This document shows positions 27,348 to 36,071 of a stretch of DNA of 64,000 bases, piece by piece; positions within the stretch are counted from its first letter, which is position 1; each line of letters begins with the position of its first letter. Location of the stretch: contig NC_016943.1 in assembly GCF_000284015.1 (NCBI RefSeq), forward strand, positions 599,541 through 663,540, written 5' to 3'. The position numbers were made by a program, and so were the translations under genes. This DNA comes from Blastococcus saxobsidens DD2 (GTDB taxonomy: Bacteria > Actinomycetota > Actinomycetes > Mycobacteriales > Geodermatophilaceae). The notes under the pieces are model-generated. The model worked only from the letters and a program-made list of their open reading frames with translations. It was not told where the DNA came from and did not search any database.

Positions 27348-27812
27348 TCAGGTCCCCAGGTCACCGCCGGCCCGCAGGAAGCCGATCGGCCAGGCGGCGC
27401 TGAACTCGCCGCAGTCCCCGCCCTTGTCCTCGACCACGACGAGGTAGAAGGCCGGCGGGAGGACATCGGAGGAGTTGATCCCGTCGAAGGTCTCCGTGCC
27501 CTGCGGCACGTCGACCTCGCCGATCACCTCCTGCAGCGACTCGTCGAACACCTGCACCTGCCAGCCGCGTTCGGCGATGCCCTCCGGCACGGTGAGGCGG
27601 ATCGCGGTGTCGGGGGAGACCTCGACGACCGGCGGCGTGGTCTCGTAGCGCTGTCCCTCGCCGTCCAGGCAGTACTGGGTCGGCTGGGCGGTGATGTCCT
27701 GGCCACCGGCCCGCACCCGCACGTCGCCGGGGGCCTCGGGTTCCCCGGCGCACGCGGCGAGCGTGCCGGCCGTGCAGAGGACGAGCAGGAGTGCGGGGGC
27801 GGGGCGTCTCAC
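27348..27812 (-). CDS. DUF2771 family lipoprotein
   Basis: This 154-residue protein has an N-terminal signal peptide (PAPALLLVLCTAGTLAAC) with lipobox LAAC, so it should be lipid-anchored outside the membrane. The rest is beta-rich and Cys-containing (QYCLDGEGQRYETTPPVVEVSPD, then SFAAW-type end PIGFL), matching DUF2771. GTG 27812 is chosen because it overlaps the MFS stop by GTGA. It is the second gene of an operon with the MFS transporter. Function unknown, perhaps an accessory to the exporter. Confidence 0.85.
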   Translation of the reverse strand: MRRPAPALLLVLCTAGTLAACAGEPEAPGDVRVRAGGQDITAQPTQYCLDGEGQRYETTPPVVEVSPDTAIRLTVPEGIAERGWQVQVFDESLQEVIGEVDVPQGTETFDGINSSDVLPPAFYLVVVEDKGGDCGEFSAAWPIGFLRAGGDLGT

Positions 27813-29329
27813 GACCACGACGGTCCCACCGGCGTCGTCGGCAGCTCCGGGGGCCCCGCCGGCGCGGCCGGTCGCCGGCTGCGGTGGAGGCTCCACAGGA
27901 TCAGCGCCACGGCGAGGCCGAGCAGCACCGCGGCGACGGTGAACCCCAGCCAGCCGGTGGGCGGGAGGGCGATCCCCAGCGCACCGCCGGCCACCCACGA
28001 CAGCTGCAGCATCGTCTCCGACCGGGCGAACGCCGAGGCCCGCAGGCTCTCGGGCACCTCCCGCTGGATGATCGCGTCCAGGGACACCTTGCCCAGCGCG
28101 TTGGCAACGGCGGCGACGCCGGCCACCAGCACCGCCATGCCGAAGCCGTAGAACACCGCGGCGACCACCGTGATCGCCGCGGCCGTCCCGGCGGCGTAGA
28201 GCACCAGCCGGTCGGGGGCGGCGGTGTGCAGCCGCGAGCCGACGGCCGTCCCGGCGAAGCTGCCCGCCCCGGCGGCCGCCGCGATCGCACCCAGCGCCAG
28301 CGTGGCCTCCCAGCCGTCGGCGAAGGTGGCCTGGACGAGGAACGCGGAGAAGATCGTGAGGAACCCGCCGAGCCCGCGCAGCGCCGCGTTGGCCCGCAGC
28401 GCGAGGACGACGTGCGGGCTGACCCGGCGGCGGCGCCGGCCGGGCCGCGGGATCTCGGTCGTGGTGGTGAGCACGTCGGCCGGCTCCTCGCCGGTGGGGA
28501 CGTCGACGTGGCGGGGCAGCCGGACGGCGAGCACCGCCCCGCTGACGAACACCGCCGCGGTGGCCCAGAGCTCCCAGTCGAAGCCGAGGAATGCGGCGAC
28601 CCCGGCGGCCAGGCCGCCGGCGACCCCCGCCGTCGCCAGGCCGAACACCGACAGCCGCGCGTTGGCCGACGTCAGGGACATCGCCCCAGGGAGCACCCGG
28701 GGGACGACCGCGGCCCGCAGCACGTTGTGCGCCTTGGACAGCACCAGCACCCCGAGCGCCGCGGGGTAGAGCCAGAGGTCGTCGAAGTGCGCCGCCATGA
28801 CCAGCGCCAGCACCGCCCGGCCGCCCAGGGACACCGCCAGGGCCCACCGGCGGCCCCGCTGCAGCCGGTCCAGCGCGGGGCCGATCACCGGGGCGAGCAG
28901 GGCGAACGGCGCCATGGTCACCAGCAGGTAGAGCGCGACGTTGCCCCGCTGGGCGTCGGTGGTGGCGGCGAAGAAGAGCGTGCCGGCCAGCGAGACGGCG
29001 ATCATCGCATCGCCGGCCATGTGCAGGGCGTTGACCCAGAGCAGCTGGGCCAGCCCGGTCTCGGCGGCACCGTCGGCCCGGCTGGCCGCACGCACCCGGC
29101 GGGCGGCGGCGACGGTGAGCTCCCGGCTGCGGGCGGCGGCCACGCGGGTGACGGTGACCTTCGGGCCGCCCGGCAGCGGGGGAGTGGCGGTTGCGGCGGG
29201 CATGGGCCGGGTCTGCGGCCGCGGTACCCCGAGCGGGGTGGTGTCCAGCCGGTCCGGGGCGGGCGGCACCGCGCGCCGGGACAGCCGGGACCGCCGGGGC
29301 GCTCCGGGCGGACGGCGGGCGGCGGACAC
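27809..29329 (-). CDS. MFS transporter (Rv0876c-like)
   Basis: This 506-residue protein has about 12 membrane helices after an ~80-residue cytoplasmic N-terminal segment rich in Pro and Arg. Motif A-like loops are RLQRGRRWAL and RLHTAAPDRL. Start GTG 29329 (VSAARRPPGAPRRS) faces the divergent DUF3027 gene across 73 bp. It is coupled to a DUF2771 lipoprotein (GTGA overlap). The arrangement CspB / DUF2771 / MFS / DUF3027 is what I recall for Rv0871-Rv0877. The substrate is unknown. Confidence 0.88.
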   Translation of the reverse strand: MSAARRPPGAPRRSRLSRRAVPPAPDRLDTTPLGVPRPQTRPMPAATATPPLPGGPKVTVTRVAAARSRELTVAAARRVRAASRADGAAETGLAQLLWVNALHMAGDAMIAVSLAGTLFFAATTDAQRGNVALYLLVTMAPFALLAPVIGPALDRLQRGRRWALAVSLGGRAVLALVMAAHFDDLWLYPAALGVLVLSKAHNVLRAAVVPRVLPGAMSLTSANARLSVFGLATAGVAGGLAAGVAAFLGFDWELWATAAVFVSGAVLAVRLPRHVDVPTGEEPADVLTTTTEIPRPGRRRRRVSPHVVLALRANAALRGLGGFLTIFSAFLVQATFADGWEATLALGAIAAAAGAGSFAGTAVGSRLHTAAPDRLVLYAAGTAAAITVVAAVFYGFGMAVLVAGVAAVANALGKVSLDAIIQREVPESLRASAFARSETMLQLSWVAGGALGIALPPTGWLGFTVAAVLLGLAVALILWSLHRSRRPAAPAGPPELPTTPVGPSWS

Positions 29330-29402
29330 GTGACCATGGTGCCGCACCGGCGGAGGAGTCCGGTCGGAGACGTTCGAGCGGTCGTCCGCCACAATGGGGG
29401 GC

Positions 29403-30203
29403 GTGTCCGAGTCCCTCGCAGCCGTCCGGCCCGCCTCTGCGGCGGTCGACCCGCTGACCGCCGCGATCGAGCCGGCCCGCGCGGCCGCCGTCGAGACGGC
29501 CGGCGACCCCGATCTGGTGGGCGACCACCTGGTCGCCGTCGCCGAGGCCGAGGTCGGTGCCGGCCTGGGCGAGGTGCTCACGCACACCTTCGCCAGCCGC
29601 CTCCCCGGCTACGTCGGCTGGCACTGGGCGGTTACGATCGCGCGTGTTCCCGGCGAGGACGGCGTCACCGTCGACGAGGTGGTGCTGCTCCCCGGCGAGC
29701 AGGCGCTCCTCGCGCCGGCCTGGGTGCCGTGGCACGAGCGGCTGCGCCCCGGGGACCTGGCGGTGGGCGACGTCCTGCCGGCCACCGAGGACGACTCCCG
29801 CCTGGCCCCGGCGTACACGGTCGACGATGACGCCGCGGACGATCCGGAAGGGCGCGTCGTCGCGCGCGAGATCGGGCTCGGCCGCGAGCGGGTCATGTCC
29901 CGCGACGGCCGCTCGGCGGCGGTGGCCCGCTGGACCGCCGGGAACTTCGGCCCGTCCGCACCGATGGCCCGGCAGGCGCCGGGCCCCTGCGTGACCTGTG
30001 GCTTCTACCTGCCGCTGGCCGGCTCGCTGCGGCAGGTGCTGGGGGCCTGCGGCAACGCCTACGCCCCCGCCGACGGCCGGGTGGTGACCGCCGACTACGG
30101 GTGCGGCGCGCACAGCCAGGCGACGCTCGTGGTGGTCGAGGAGACCGAGGTGGTCACCTCCGCCCGCTACGACACCTCCGAGTACGACGTCATCAGCGAC
30201 TAG
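29403..30203 (+). CDS. DUF3027 family protein
   Basis: This 266-residue protein matches the actinobacterial DUF3027 family: GYVGWHWAVTIARVPG in the N-terminal half, PWHERLRPGDLAVGDVLP centrally, and the C-terminal CVTCGFYLPLAGSLRQ with two Cys, ending TSARYDTSEYDVISD. The family is essential or near-essential in some mycobacteria as I recall, but unexplained. GTG 29403 has CACAAT 7 nt upstream and no Shine-Dalgarno, so it is likely leaderless; ATG 29394 lies in frame just upstream but overlaps the hexamer. Confidence 0.9.
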   Translation: MSESLAAVRPASAAVDPLTAAIEPARAAAVETAGDPDLVGDHLVAVAEAEVGAGLGEVLTHTFASRLPGYVGWHWAVTIARVPGEDGVTVDEVVLLPGEQALLAPAWVPWHERLRPGDLAVGDVLPATEDDSRLAPAYTVDDDAADDPEGRVVAREIGLGRERVMSRDGRSAAVARWTAGNFGPSAPMARQAPGPCVTCGFYLPLAGSLRQVLGACGNAYAPADGRVVTADYGCGAHSQATLVVVEETEVVTSARYDTSEYDVISD

Positions 30204-30215
30204 CCAGGCGGCCGC

Positions 30216-30482
30216 TCAGCCCTCCGGGGTTCCGTCGTCGGTCGCCGGGGGCGGCGTCCGGTCGCCCCGGGGGCGCAGCTGCCCCTGGGCGTGCATGACC
30301 CAGATGCCGAGGCCGGCCAGCCCGATGGCGGCCAGGCAGGTCCAGGTCCACATCCGGTCGACCCGGTCGCCGAGGATCAGCAGCACGACCAGCGCCACGG
30401 CCCAGACGGCGATCCCGACGAGGACCACCCGGAGGGTGTCCACCTGCAGCGGCGGCGGGGCCTGCTTCGTCGGGCGGGGCAC
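30216..30482 (-). CDS. DUF2530 family membrane protein
   Basis: This 88-residue protein starts MPRPTKQAPPPLQVDT and has two predicted helices (VVLVGIAVWAVALVVLLIL and WTCLAAIGLAGLGIWVM). This is the small actinobacterial DUF2530 family, likely the counterpart of Rv0879c. Function unknown. It is divergent from the purine permease, with 159 bp between. Confidence 0.85.
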   Translation of the reverse strand: MPRPTKQAPPPLQVDTLRVVLVGIAVWAVALVVLLILGDRVDRMWTWTCLAAIGLAGLGIWVMHAQGQLRPRGDRTPPPATDDGTPEG

Positions 30483-30641
30483 GTCGCGACCTTAGGGCGT
30501 CAGGGTTCCGGCGGGGTGAGGTCGGCTGTTGCAAGACCGCAACGATCGTGTGGCACGCTGTCGCCGCTCGATGCCGCCCGACCGGCCGGGCGCGGGCAGG
30601 GCCGCCCGCCAGGTTCCGCAGCCTCGTCACCGGGAGACCGC

Positions 30642-32201
30642 ATGCCCGACAAGTCCCGCCCGTCCGCGGGTGCCTCCGTCACCGCCACCGGCGACACCCC
30701 TGCCGACGTCTCGGCCGGCACCCCCCCGACCACGCCACGCCGCAGCGAGGGCCCCCGGGTCAAGCCGAAGAACGGCATGGACCGGTACTTCGAGATCAGC
30801 GCCCGCCGGTCGACCGTCAGCCGTGAGGTCCGCGGCGGGCTCACCACGTTCTTCACGATGGCCTACATCGTGGTGCTCAACCCGATCATCCTGACGAGCA
30901 TCGCGGGGCCCGACGGCGTGCCCGGTGCCGACGTCGAGGGCACGGTGCTCCCGTTCGGCTCGATCGCCGCCGTCACCGCGCTGCTCGCCGGCGCCCTGAC
31001 GATCCTCATGGGCGTCGTCGGCCGGTACCCCTTCGCGCTGGCCACCGGGCTGGGGATCAACGCGATCGTCGCGGTCTTCGCGGCCACGCAGCTGTCCTGG
31101 CCGGAGGTCATGGGCCTGGTCGTGCTCGAGGGTCTGCTCATCACCGTGCTGGTGCTCACCGGCTTCCGGAAGGCCGTCTTCGAGGCGATCCCGCCCCAGC
31201 TGAAGACCGCCATCGCCGTCGGCATCGGCTTCTTCCTCACCATCATCGGGCTGGCCGACGCCGGGATCATCCGGCCGGGGACCCCGCTGATCACCTTCGG
31301 CGTCGGCGGCCAGCTCGCCGGCTGGCCGATGCTCGTCTTCGTCGTCGGCCTGCTGCTGACCAGCGTGCTGGTGGTCCGCCGGGTCAAGGGGGCGCTGCTC
31401 ATCGGCATCGTGGTGACGACGGTGATCGCGATCGTCGTCGAGGCCATCGCCGAGATCGGTCCGCGCTTCGGTGCTGACGGCGCGGTGAACGACCGCGGCT
31501 GGGCGCTGCAGGTGCCCGCGCTGCCCGGCGACATCGTCGGCGTCCCGGACTTCTCACTGCTCGGCAACTTCTCGCTCTTCGGGGCCTTCGAGCGGATCGG
31601 TGTCATCGCCGCGCTGCTGGTCGTCTTCGCGATCATGATCGCCGACTTCTTCGACACCGTCGGCACGGTGACCGCTGTCGGCGCCGAGGGCGACCTCCTC
31701 GACGAGAAGCGCAACCTGCCCCGGTCGCAGCCGGTCCTGCTCGTCGACTCGCTCGCCGCCGCCGCGGGCGGCGCGGGCAGCGTCTCGTCGAACACCACCT
31801 ACATCGAGAGCACCGCCGGTGTGGCCGACGGCGCGCGGACCGGCCTGGCCAGCATCGTGACCGGGCTGCTGTTCCTGGTCGCGGTGTTCTTCACCCCGCT
31901 GGTGGCCGTCGTGCCCACGGAGGCGGCCGCCCCTGCCCTGGTCATCGTCGGGGCACTGATGATCAGCCAGATCAGGCACCTGGCCTGGGACGACATGTCC
32001 CTGGTCATCCCCGCGTTCCTGACCATCGCACTGATGCCGTTCACCTACTCGATCACCAACGGCATCGGGGCCGGCGTGGTCAGCTTCGTGCTGCTGCGCC
32101 TGGCGACCGGCCGGCGTCGCGACGTGCACCCGCTGATGTGGGTGATCGCGATCCTCTTCGTCGTCTACTTCGCCCTGGAGCCGCTGCAGCAGCTGTTCTG
32201 A
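30642..32201 (+). CDS. NCS2 family purine permease (AzgA/PbuG-like)
   Basis: This 519-residue protein has about 12-14 membrane helices after a ~50-residue hydrophilic N-terminus. AzgA-subgroup signatures include TFFTMAYIVVLNP, ATGLGINAIVA, the helix-8 motif MIADFFDTVGT and STAGVADGARTGLASIV. These transporters import guanine, hypoxanthine or adenine by proton symport. ATG 30642 follows GGGA by 7 nt. A short inverted repeat GTTGC...GCAAC at 30529-30544 may be an operator; no purine riboswitch is seen. Confidence 0.92.
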   Translation: MPDKSRPSAGASVTATGDTPADVSAGTPPTTPRRSEGPRVKPKNGMDRYFEISARRSTVSREVRGGLTTFFTMAYIVVLNPIILTSIAGPDGVPGADVEGTVLPFGSIAAVTALLAGALTILMGVVGRYPFALATGLGINAIVAVFAATQLSWPEVMGLVVLEGLLITVLVLTGFRKAVFEAIPPQLKTAIAVGIGFFLTIIGLADAGIIRPGTPLITFGVGGQLAGWPMLVFVVGLLLTSVLVVRRVKGALLIGIVVTTVIAIVVEAIAEIGPRFGADGAVNDRGWALQVPALPGDIVGVPDFSLLGNFSLFGAFERIGVIAALLVVFAIMIADFFDTVGTVTAVGAEGDLLDEKRNLPRSQPVLLVDSLAAAAGGAGSVSSNTTYIESTAGVADGARTGLASIVTGLLFLVAVFFTPLVAVVPTEAAAPALVIVGALMISQIRHLAWDDMSLVIPAFLTIALMPFTYSITNGIGAGVVSFVLLRLATGRRRDVHPLMWVIAILFVVYFALEPLQQLF

Positions 32202-32249
32202 CAGCGGACGGGCCGAACGGGGGACACCTGGGTGGTTACGCTGATCACC

Positions 32250-32684
32250 GTGGGCCGGACGACGCTGGACACCGCTGCGCTCGCGCACGAGCTGCGGCTG
32301 GCGGTCATGCGGTTCTCGCGGCGGCTGCGCAACCAGCGGGTGGACACCTCGGTGACGCTCACCCACCTCGCCGCCCTGTCGACGCTGAAGCGGCACGGTC
32401 CGATGAGCCCGGGTGAGCTGGCCGGCCACGAGCGGGTGCAGCCGCCGTCGATGACGCGGGTCGTGGTCGCGCTCGAGGCAGCCGGGCTGGTCACCCGCAC
32501 CCCGCACCCCACCGACGGCCGTCAGGTGATCATCGGCCTGACGTCGGCGGCGGAAGAGATGCTGGCGGCCGAGGCCCAGGCACGCGAGGCCTGGCTGGCC
32601 GGCCGGCTCCAGGAGCTCACCGCCGAGGAGCGGGCGGTGCTGCGCGAGGCCGCCGGGATCATGGACAAGCTCGCCAGTGGGTGA
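32250..32684 (+). CDS. MarR family transcriptional regulator
   Basis: This 144-residue winged-helix regulator has LTHLAALSTLKRHGPMSPGELA followed by QPPSMTRVVVALEAAGLV (recognition helix) and RTPHPTDGRQV (wing). GTG 32250 has TACGCT 7 nt upstream and no Shine-Dalgarno, so it is likely leaderless. It overlaps the following MFS gene by GTGA and presumably controls that exporter. It resembles Rv0880, a MarR protein placed similarly in M. tuberculosis. Confidence 0.9.
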   Translation: MGRTTLDTAALAHELRLAVMRFSRRLRNQRVDTSVTLTHLAALSTLKRHGPMSPGELAGHERVQPPSMTRVVVALEAAGLVTRTPHPTDGRQVIIGLTSAAEEMLAAEAQAREAWLAGRLQELTAEERAVLREAAGIMDKLASG

Positions 32685-34066
32685 CCTGCACGAACACTGA
32701 CCAGCGGACGTCGTCCGAGCAGGGGAGCGGCATGTTCCGGGCGCTGCGGGTGCGCAACTTCCGCCGCTACGCCTCGGCCAACCTGCTCAGCCTCACCGGC
32801 ACCTGGATCCAGCGCATCGGCCAGGACTGGCTGGTGCTGCAGCTGTCCGACGACAACGGCGTCGCGCTCGGGCTGATCACCGCGCTGCAGTTCGGGCCCT
32901 CGCTGCTGCTGAGCATGTACGGCGGCGTCCTGGCCGACCGCTACGCCAAGCGCCGGCTGCTGCTGGTCAGCCAGGCCCTCATGGGGTTGCTCTCCCTGGT
33001 CCTCGGGGTGCTGGTCGCGACCGGCAGGGTCGAGCTCTGGCACGTGTTCGTGCTCGCCGGGGCGCTGGGGTCGGTGTCGGCCGTCGACGTGCCGGTGCGG
33101 CAGGCGTTCGTCTCGGAGATGGTCGGGCCCGCGCTGCTCACCAACGCCGTCAGCCTCAACTCGACGATCTTCAACGGCGCCCGGCTGGTCGGGCCGGCGC
33201 TGGCCGGGCTGCTGATCGCGGCGGCGTCGGGCGACACCGCGCCGACCTTCTTCATCAACGCGGCGAGCTTCGCCTTCACCATCGTGGCGTTGGCGGGCAT
33301 GCGCGCCGACGAGCTGCTGCCCAGCCCACCGGTCGCCCGCGGCAAGGGGCAGCTGCGCGCCGGACTGGCGTACACGTGGGCGCACCCCGATCTGCTGCTG
33401 GCCATGGGTCTGGCGTTCGTCATCGGCACCTTCGGCTTCAACTACCAGGTGACCATCGCGCTGATGGCCCGGGAGACCTTCGAGCTGGGCGCCGCGGCAT
33501 TCGGGCTGCTCTCCACGGCCTTCGCCGTCGGCTCGCTGACCGGTGCGCTGCTGTCCACCCGGCGCAGCGTCCGGCCCCGGCAGCGGTTCCTGGTCGGCTC
33601 GGCCGTGCTGTTCGGCGTGCTCACCGTCGTCTCCGGGCTGATGCCGAGCTACGCGAGCTTCGCGCTGCTGCTCGTGCCCACCGGCGCGGCCGCGCTCCTG
33701 TTCAGCGTGGCGACCAACAGCTTCGTGCAGTTGGGTGTCGACCCGCAGATGCGCGGCCGGGTCATGGCCCTGTACTTCATGTGCTTCATGGGCGGCACGC
33801 CGGTCGGGGCGCCGCTGGTGGGCTGGATCTCCGAGCACTTCGGTGCGCCCTGGGGGCTGATCCTCGGCGGGGGGATCTGCGTCGTCGCGGGGCTCGGGGC
33901 GGCGGTCTGGCTGGCGCATGACCGGCCGGTGCGGGTGAAGCTGCAGCGGACGCCGCTGCGGGCCCGCCTCCGCATCGGTGACGGCGCCGCCGGGGTGCCC
34001 TCGGCACAGGTGCGGGCGGCCGAGGAGAAGCTCTCGGAGAAGGCGCCGGGTCAGCAGTCGGTGTGA
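32681..34066 (+). CDS. MFS exporter (EntS/MFS_3 type)
   Basis: This 461-residue protein has about 12 membrane helices. The MFS_3 signature RRYASANLLSLTGTWIQRIGQDWLVL is at residues ~28-55, with motif A GGVLADRYAKRRLL. A 50-residue basic C-terminal tail lies in the cytoplasm. It is translationally coupled to the MarR regulator, a typical drug-efflux cassette. The substrate is unknown. Confidence 0.9.
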   Translation: MTCTNTDQRTSSEQGSGMFRALRVRNFRRYASANLLSLTGTWIQRIGQDWLVLQLSDDNGVALGLITALQFGPSLLLSMYGGVLADRYAKRRLLLVSQALMGLLSLVLGVLVATGRVELWHVFVLAGALGSVSAVDVPVRQAFVSEMVGPALLTNAVSLNSTIFNGARLVGPALAGLLIAAASGDTAPTFFINAASFAFTIVALAGMRADELLPSPPVARGKGQLRAGLAYTWAHPDLLLAMGLAFVIGTFGFNYQVTIALMARETFELGAAAFGLLSTAFAVGSLTGALLSTRRSVRPRQRFLVGSAVLFGVLTVVSGLMPSYASFALLLVPTGAAALLFSVATNSFVQLGVDPQMRGRVMALYFMCFMGGTPVGAPLVGWISEHFGAPWGLILGGGICVVAGLGAAVWLAHDRPVRVKLQRTPLRARLRIGDGAAGVPSAQVRAAEEKLSEKAPGQQSV

Positions 34067-34133
34067 CTCGCGCCGCCCCGGACGCGCGTACCGTCGGGTC
34101 GCACCGGTCGTCGCACGTGCCCAGGGGGCGGAC

Positions 34134-34520
34134 ATGGCCACCGCATTGATCCAGCTGATCGCGCTGCTCGCTGCCTTCGCCGCGCTGGTGGCCTTCGCCG
34201 GGCCGCTGACCCGCCGGCTGGAGGACTGGGCCGCCCGCCGCCGCGCCGCCCGTCATCCCGCCCCGCAGGCCCGGCCGCTGCAGGTGGTCGCCGCCGACCT
34301 GCGCCGGCTCGCCCGCCAGACGGCGTTCGTGCCGGCCGGGTCGCCGATGGTCCGGCGGCGTGCGCTGTTGGCCGCCTACGACGACGTGCTGGCCGAGGCC
34401 GCGGGCATGGTGGGGGTGGGCTGCGGGTTGACCGCCGTCCCCGAGGGCCGGGCCCGGGAGGTCGAGCGGCTCCGGGTGATCTCCGCACTGCGCGCGGCGG
34501 GGCTGCGGGTGGACGGCTGA
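34134..34520 (+). CDS. Membrane-anchored hypothetical protein
   Basis: This 128-residue protein starts at ATG 34134 (MATALIQLIALLAAFAALVAF) with one N-terminal membrane helix. The soluble region is Arg-rich (RRLEDWAARRRAARHP) and ends in a helical part with an RxxALLAAYDDVLAEAA motif. No family is recognised. Its TGA overlaps a CTG that is the likely start of the next gene, so the two form a coupled pair. Confidence 0.72.
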   Translation: MATALIQLIALLAAFAALVAFAGPLTRRLEDWAARRRAARHPAPQARPLQVVAADLRRLARQTAFVPAGSPMVRRRALLAAYDDVLAEAAGMVGVGCGLTAVPEGRAREVERLRVISALRAAGLRVDG

Positions 34521-35074
34521 GCGCCGGCCGGCTGTTCTTCGCCGTCGTCCCGCCGGAGCAGGCCCGCCGCGACCTGGACGCCGCCCTGGCGCCGCTGCGC
34601 GACGTTCCCGGCGCACCCCGGTGGAACCGTCCCGGACGGTGGCACCTGACGCTGCTGTTCCTCGGGCAGGTGCCCGACCCGGTGGTGCCCGACCTCGTGG
34701 CCGCGACCGGGCCCGCCGCCGCGGACACCCCGGCCATGACGCTGCGGCTGGCCGGGGGAGGGCGGTTCGGCCCGGCCCGCCGGCCGCAGGTGGCGTGGGC
34801 GGGGGTCGACGGGGACGTCGGCCCACTGACCGGGCTCGCGGCCCGGCTGACCGCCGCCGCCCGCGGACTGGGGCTCCCGGTCGAGGACCGCCCGTTCCGC
34901 CCGCACCTCACCCTCGGCCGCTGGCGACCCGGCCGGCCGGCCGACGGGACGCTGACCGACCGGCTGGCCGGTTACCGGGGCCCCGACTGGCCGGTGGCCG
35001 AGCTGCGGCTGGAGCGGAGCCGGCTGGGCGCCGACGCCCGCTACGTGACCCTCTCCGCGTGGCCGGTCGGCTGA
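34517..35074 (+). CDS. thpR: RNA 2',3'-cyclic phosphodiesterase (2'-5' RNA ligase family, ThpR)
   Basis: This 185-residue 2H phosphoesterase has two H-x-T-x motifs, HLTLLFLG (~residue 38) and HLTLGRW (~134), and the opening strand RLFFAVVPPEQARRDL. ThpR hydrolyses RNA 2',3'-cyclic phosphates. The first ATG (34670) would delete the first catalytic histidine, and no in-frame ATG, GTG or TTG occurs earlier. The only start that keeps the conserved N-terminus is CTG 34517, in a CTGA overlap with the upstream gene. Confidence 0.85.
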   Translation: MSAGRLFFAVVPPEQARRDLDAALAPLRDVPGAPRWNRPGRWHLTLLFLGQVPDPVVPDLVAATGPAAADTPAMTLRLAGGGRFGPARRPQVAWAGVDGDVGPLTGLAARLTAAARGLGLPVEDRPFRPHLTLGRWRPGRPADGTLTDRLAGYRGPDWPVAELRLERSRLGADARYVTLSAWPVG

Positions 35075-35075
35075 G

Positions 35076-36044
35076 CTACCAGGCGTACTCCATCGGGGCC
35101 GGCCGGTAGCCCGGGAAGATTCCGTCCAGCCGGGCCAGTGCGGCGTCGTCCAGCCGGACCTCGAGGGCGTGGAGGGCACCCTGGAACTGCGCCATCGTGC
35201 GCGGACCCACGATCGGGGCGGTCACCGCCGGCTGGTGCAGCAGCCACGCCAGCCCGACGTCGGCCGGCGGGTGGCCGAGCTCCCGGCAGAGCGCCTCGTA
35301 CGCCTCGAGTGCGGGACGGTGCTCCTCGATCCGCCGCTGCTGGCGTTCCGCGGTGCGGCGGCTGCCCTCGGCGGTCTCCAGCACGCCGGCGAGCAGCCCG
35401 CCGGCCAGCGGGCTCCACGGCAGGATGCCGACCCCGGTGTGCCGGGCGGCCGGCAGCACCTCCAGCTCGACGTGCCGGGTGAGCAGGTTGTAGTGCGACT
35501 GCTCGCTGACCAGGCCGGTGAAGTTCCGGCTCGCCGCCACCGCGTTGCCCTGCACGATCTGCCACGCGGCGTGGTTGGAGGAGCCGACGTAGAGCACCTT
35601 GCCCTGGGCCACGAGCGTCTCGCAGGCCTGCCAGATCTCCTCCCACGGCGTGCGCAGGTCGACGTGGTGGAACTGGTAGAGGTCGATCCAGTCGGTGCCC
35701 ATCCGGCGCAACGAGCCCTCGCAGGCCCGCACGATGTTCCGGGCGGACAGGAAGGTGTCGTTGGGCCAGTCGGACATCCCGCCGTAGACCTTGGTGGCCA
35801 GCACGGTCCTCTCCCGGCGCTCCCCGCCCTGCGCGAACCAGGTGCCGAGCACCTCCTCGGTCCGGCCCTTGCCGGCGTCGAACCCGTAGACGTTCGCGGT
35901 GTCGAAGAAGTTGACGCCCTCCTCCAGCGCCCGATCCATCAGGGTGTGCGAGTCGGCCTCCTCGGTCTTCCAGCCGAAGTTCATGGTGCCCAGGCAGAGC
36001 CGAGAGACGGACAGGCCGCTGCGGCCCAGGTGCGTGTACTCCAC
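35076..36044 (-). CDS. Aldo/keto reductase
   Basis: This 322-residue TIM-barrel oxidoreductase has EYTHLGRSGLSVSRLCLGTMNFG at the start, the catalytic Asp and Tyr in FFDTANVYG, Lys in ATKVYG and His in YQFHHVD. NADPH-binding IVGPRTMAQF is near the C-terminus. It resembles the AKR11/YajO group. GTG 36044 is preferred; GTG 36053 is possible. It is divergent from the thioesterase gene, 27 bp apart. Confidence 0.93.
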   Translation of the reverse strand: MEYTHLGRSGLSVSRLCLGTMNFGWKTEEADSHTLMDRALEEGVNFFDTANVYGFDAGKGRTEEVLGTWFAQGGERRERTVLATKVYGGMSDWPNDTFLSARNIVRACEGSLRRMGTDWIDLYQFHHVDLRTPWEEIWQACETLVAQGKVLYVGSSNHAAWQIVQGNAVAASRNFTGLVSEQSHYNLLTRHVELEVLPAARHTGVGILPWSPLAGGLLAGVLETAEGSRRTAERQQRRIEEHRPALEAYEALCRELGHPPADVGLAWLLHQPAVTAPIVGPRTMAQFQGALHALEVRLDDAALARLDGIFPGYRPAPMEYAW

Positions 36045-36071
36045 GACATGCACCCTGGCACTCTGAGGGGC

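Noticed and set aside
30483..30641. Possible purine riboswitch upstream of the NCS2 permease
   Set aside because: No conserved purine aptamer core could be found; only a short GTTGC...GCAAC inverted repeat is present.
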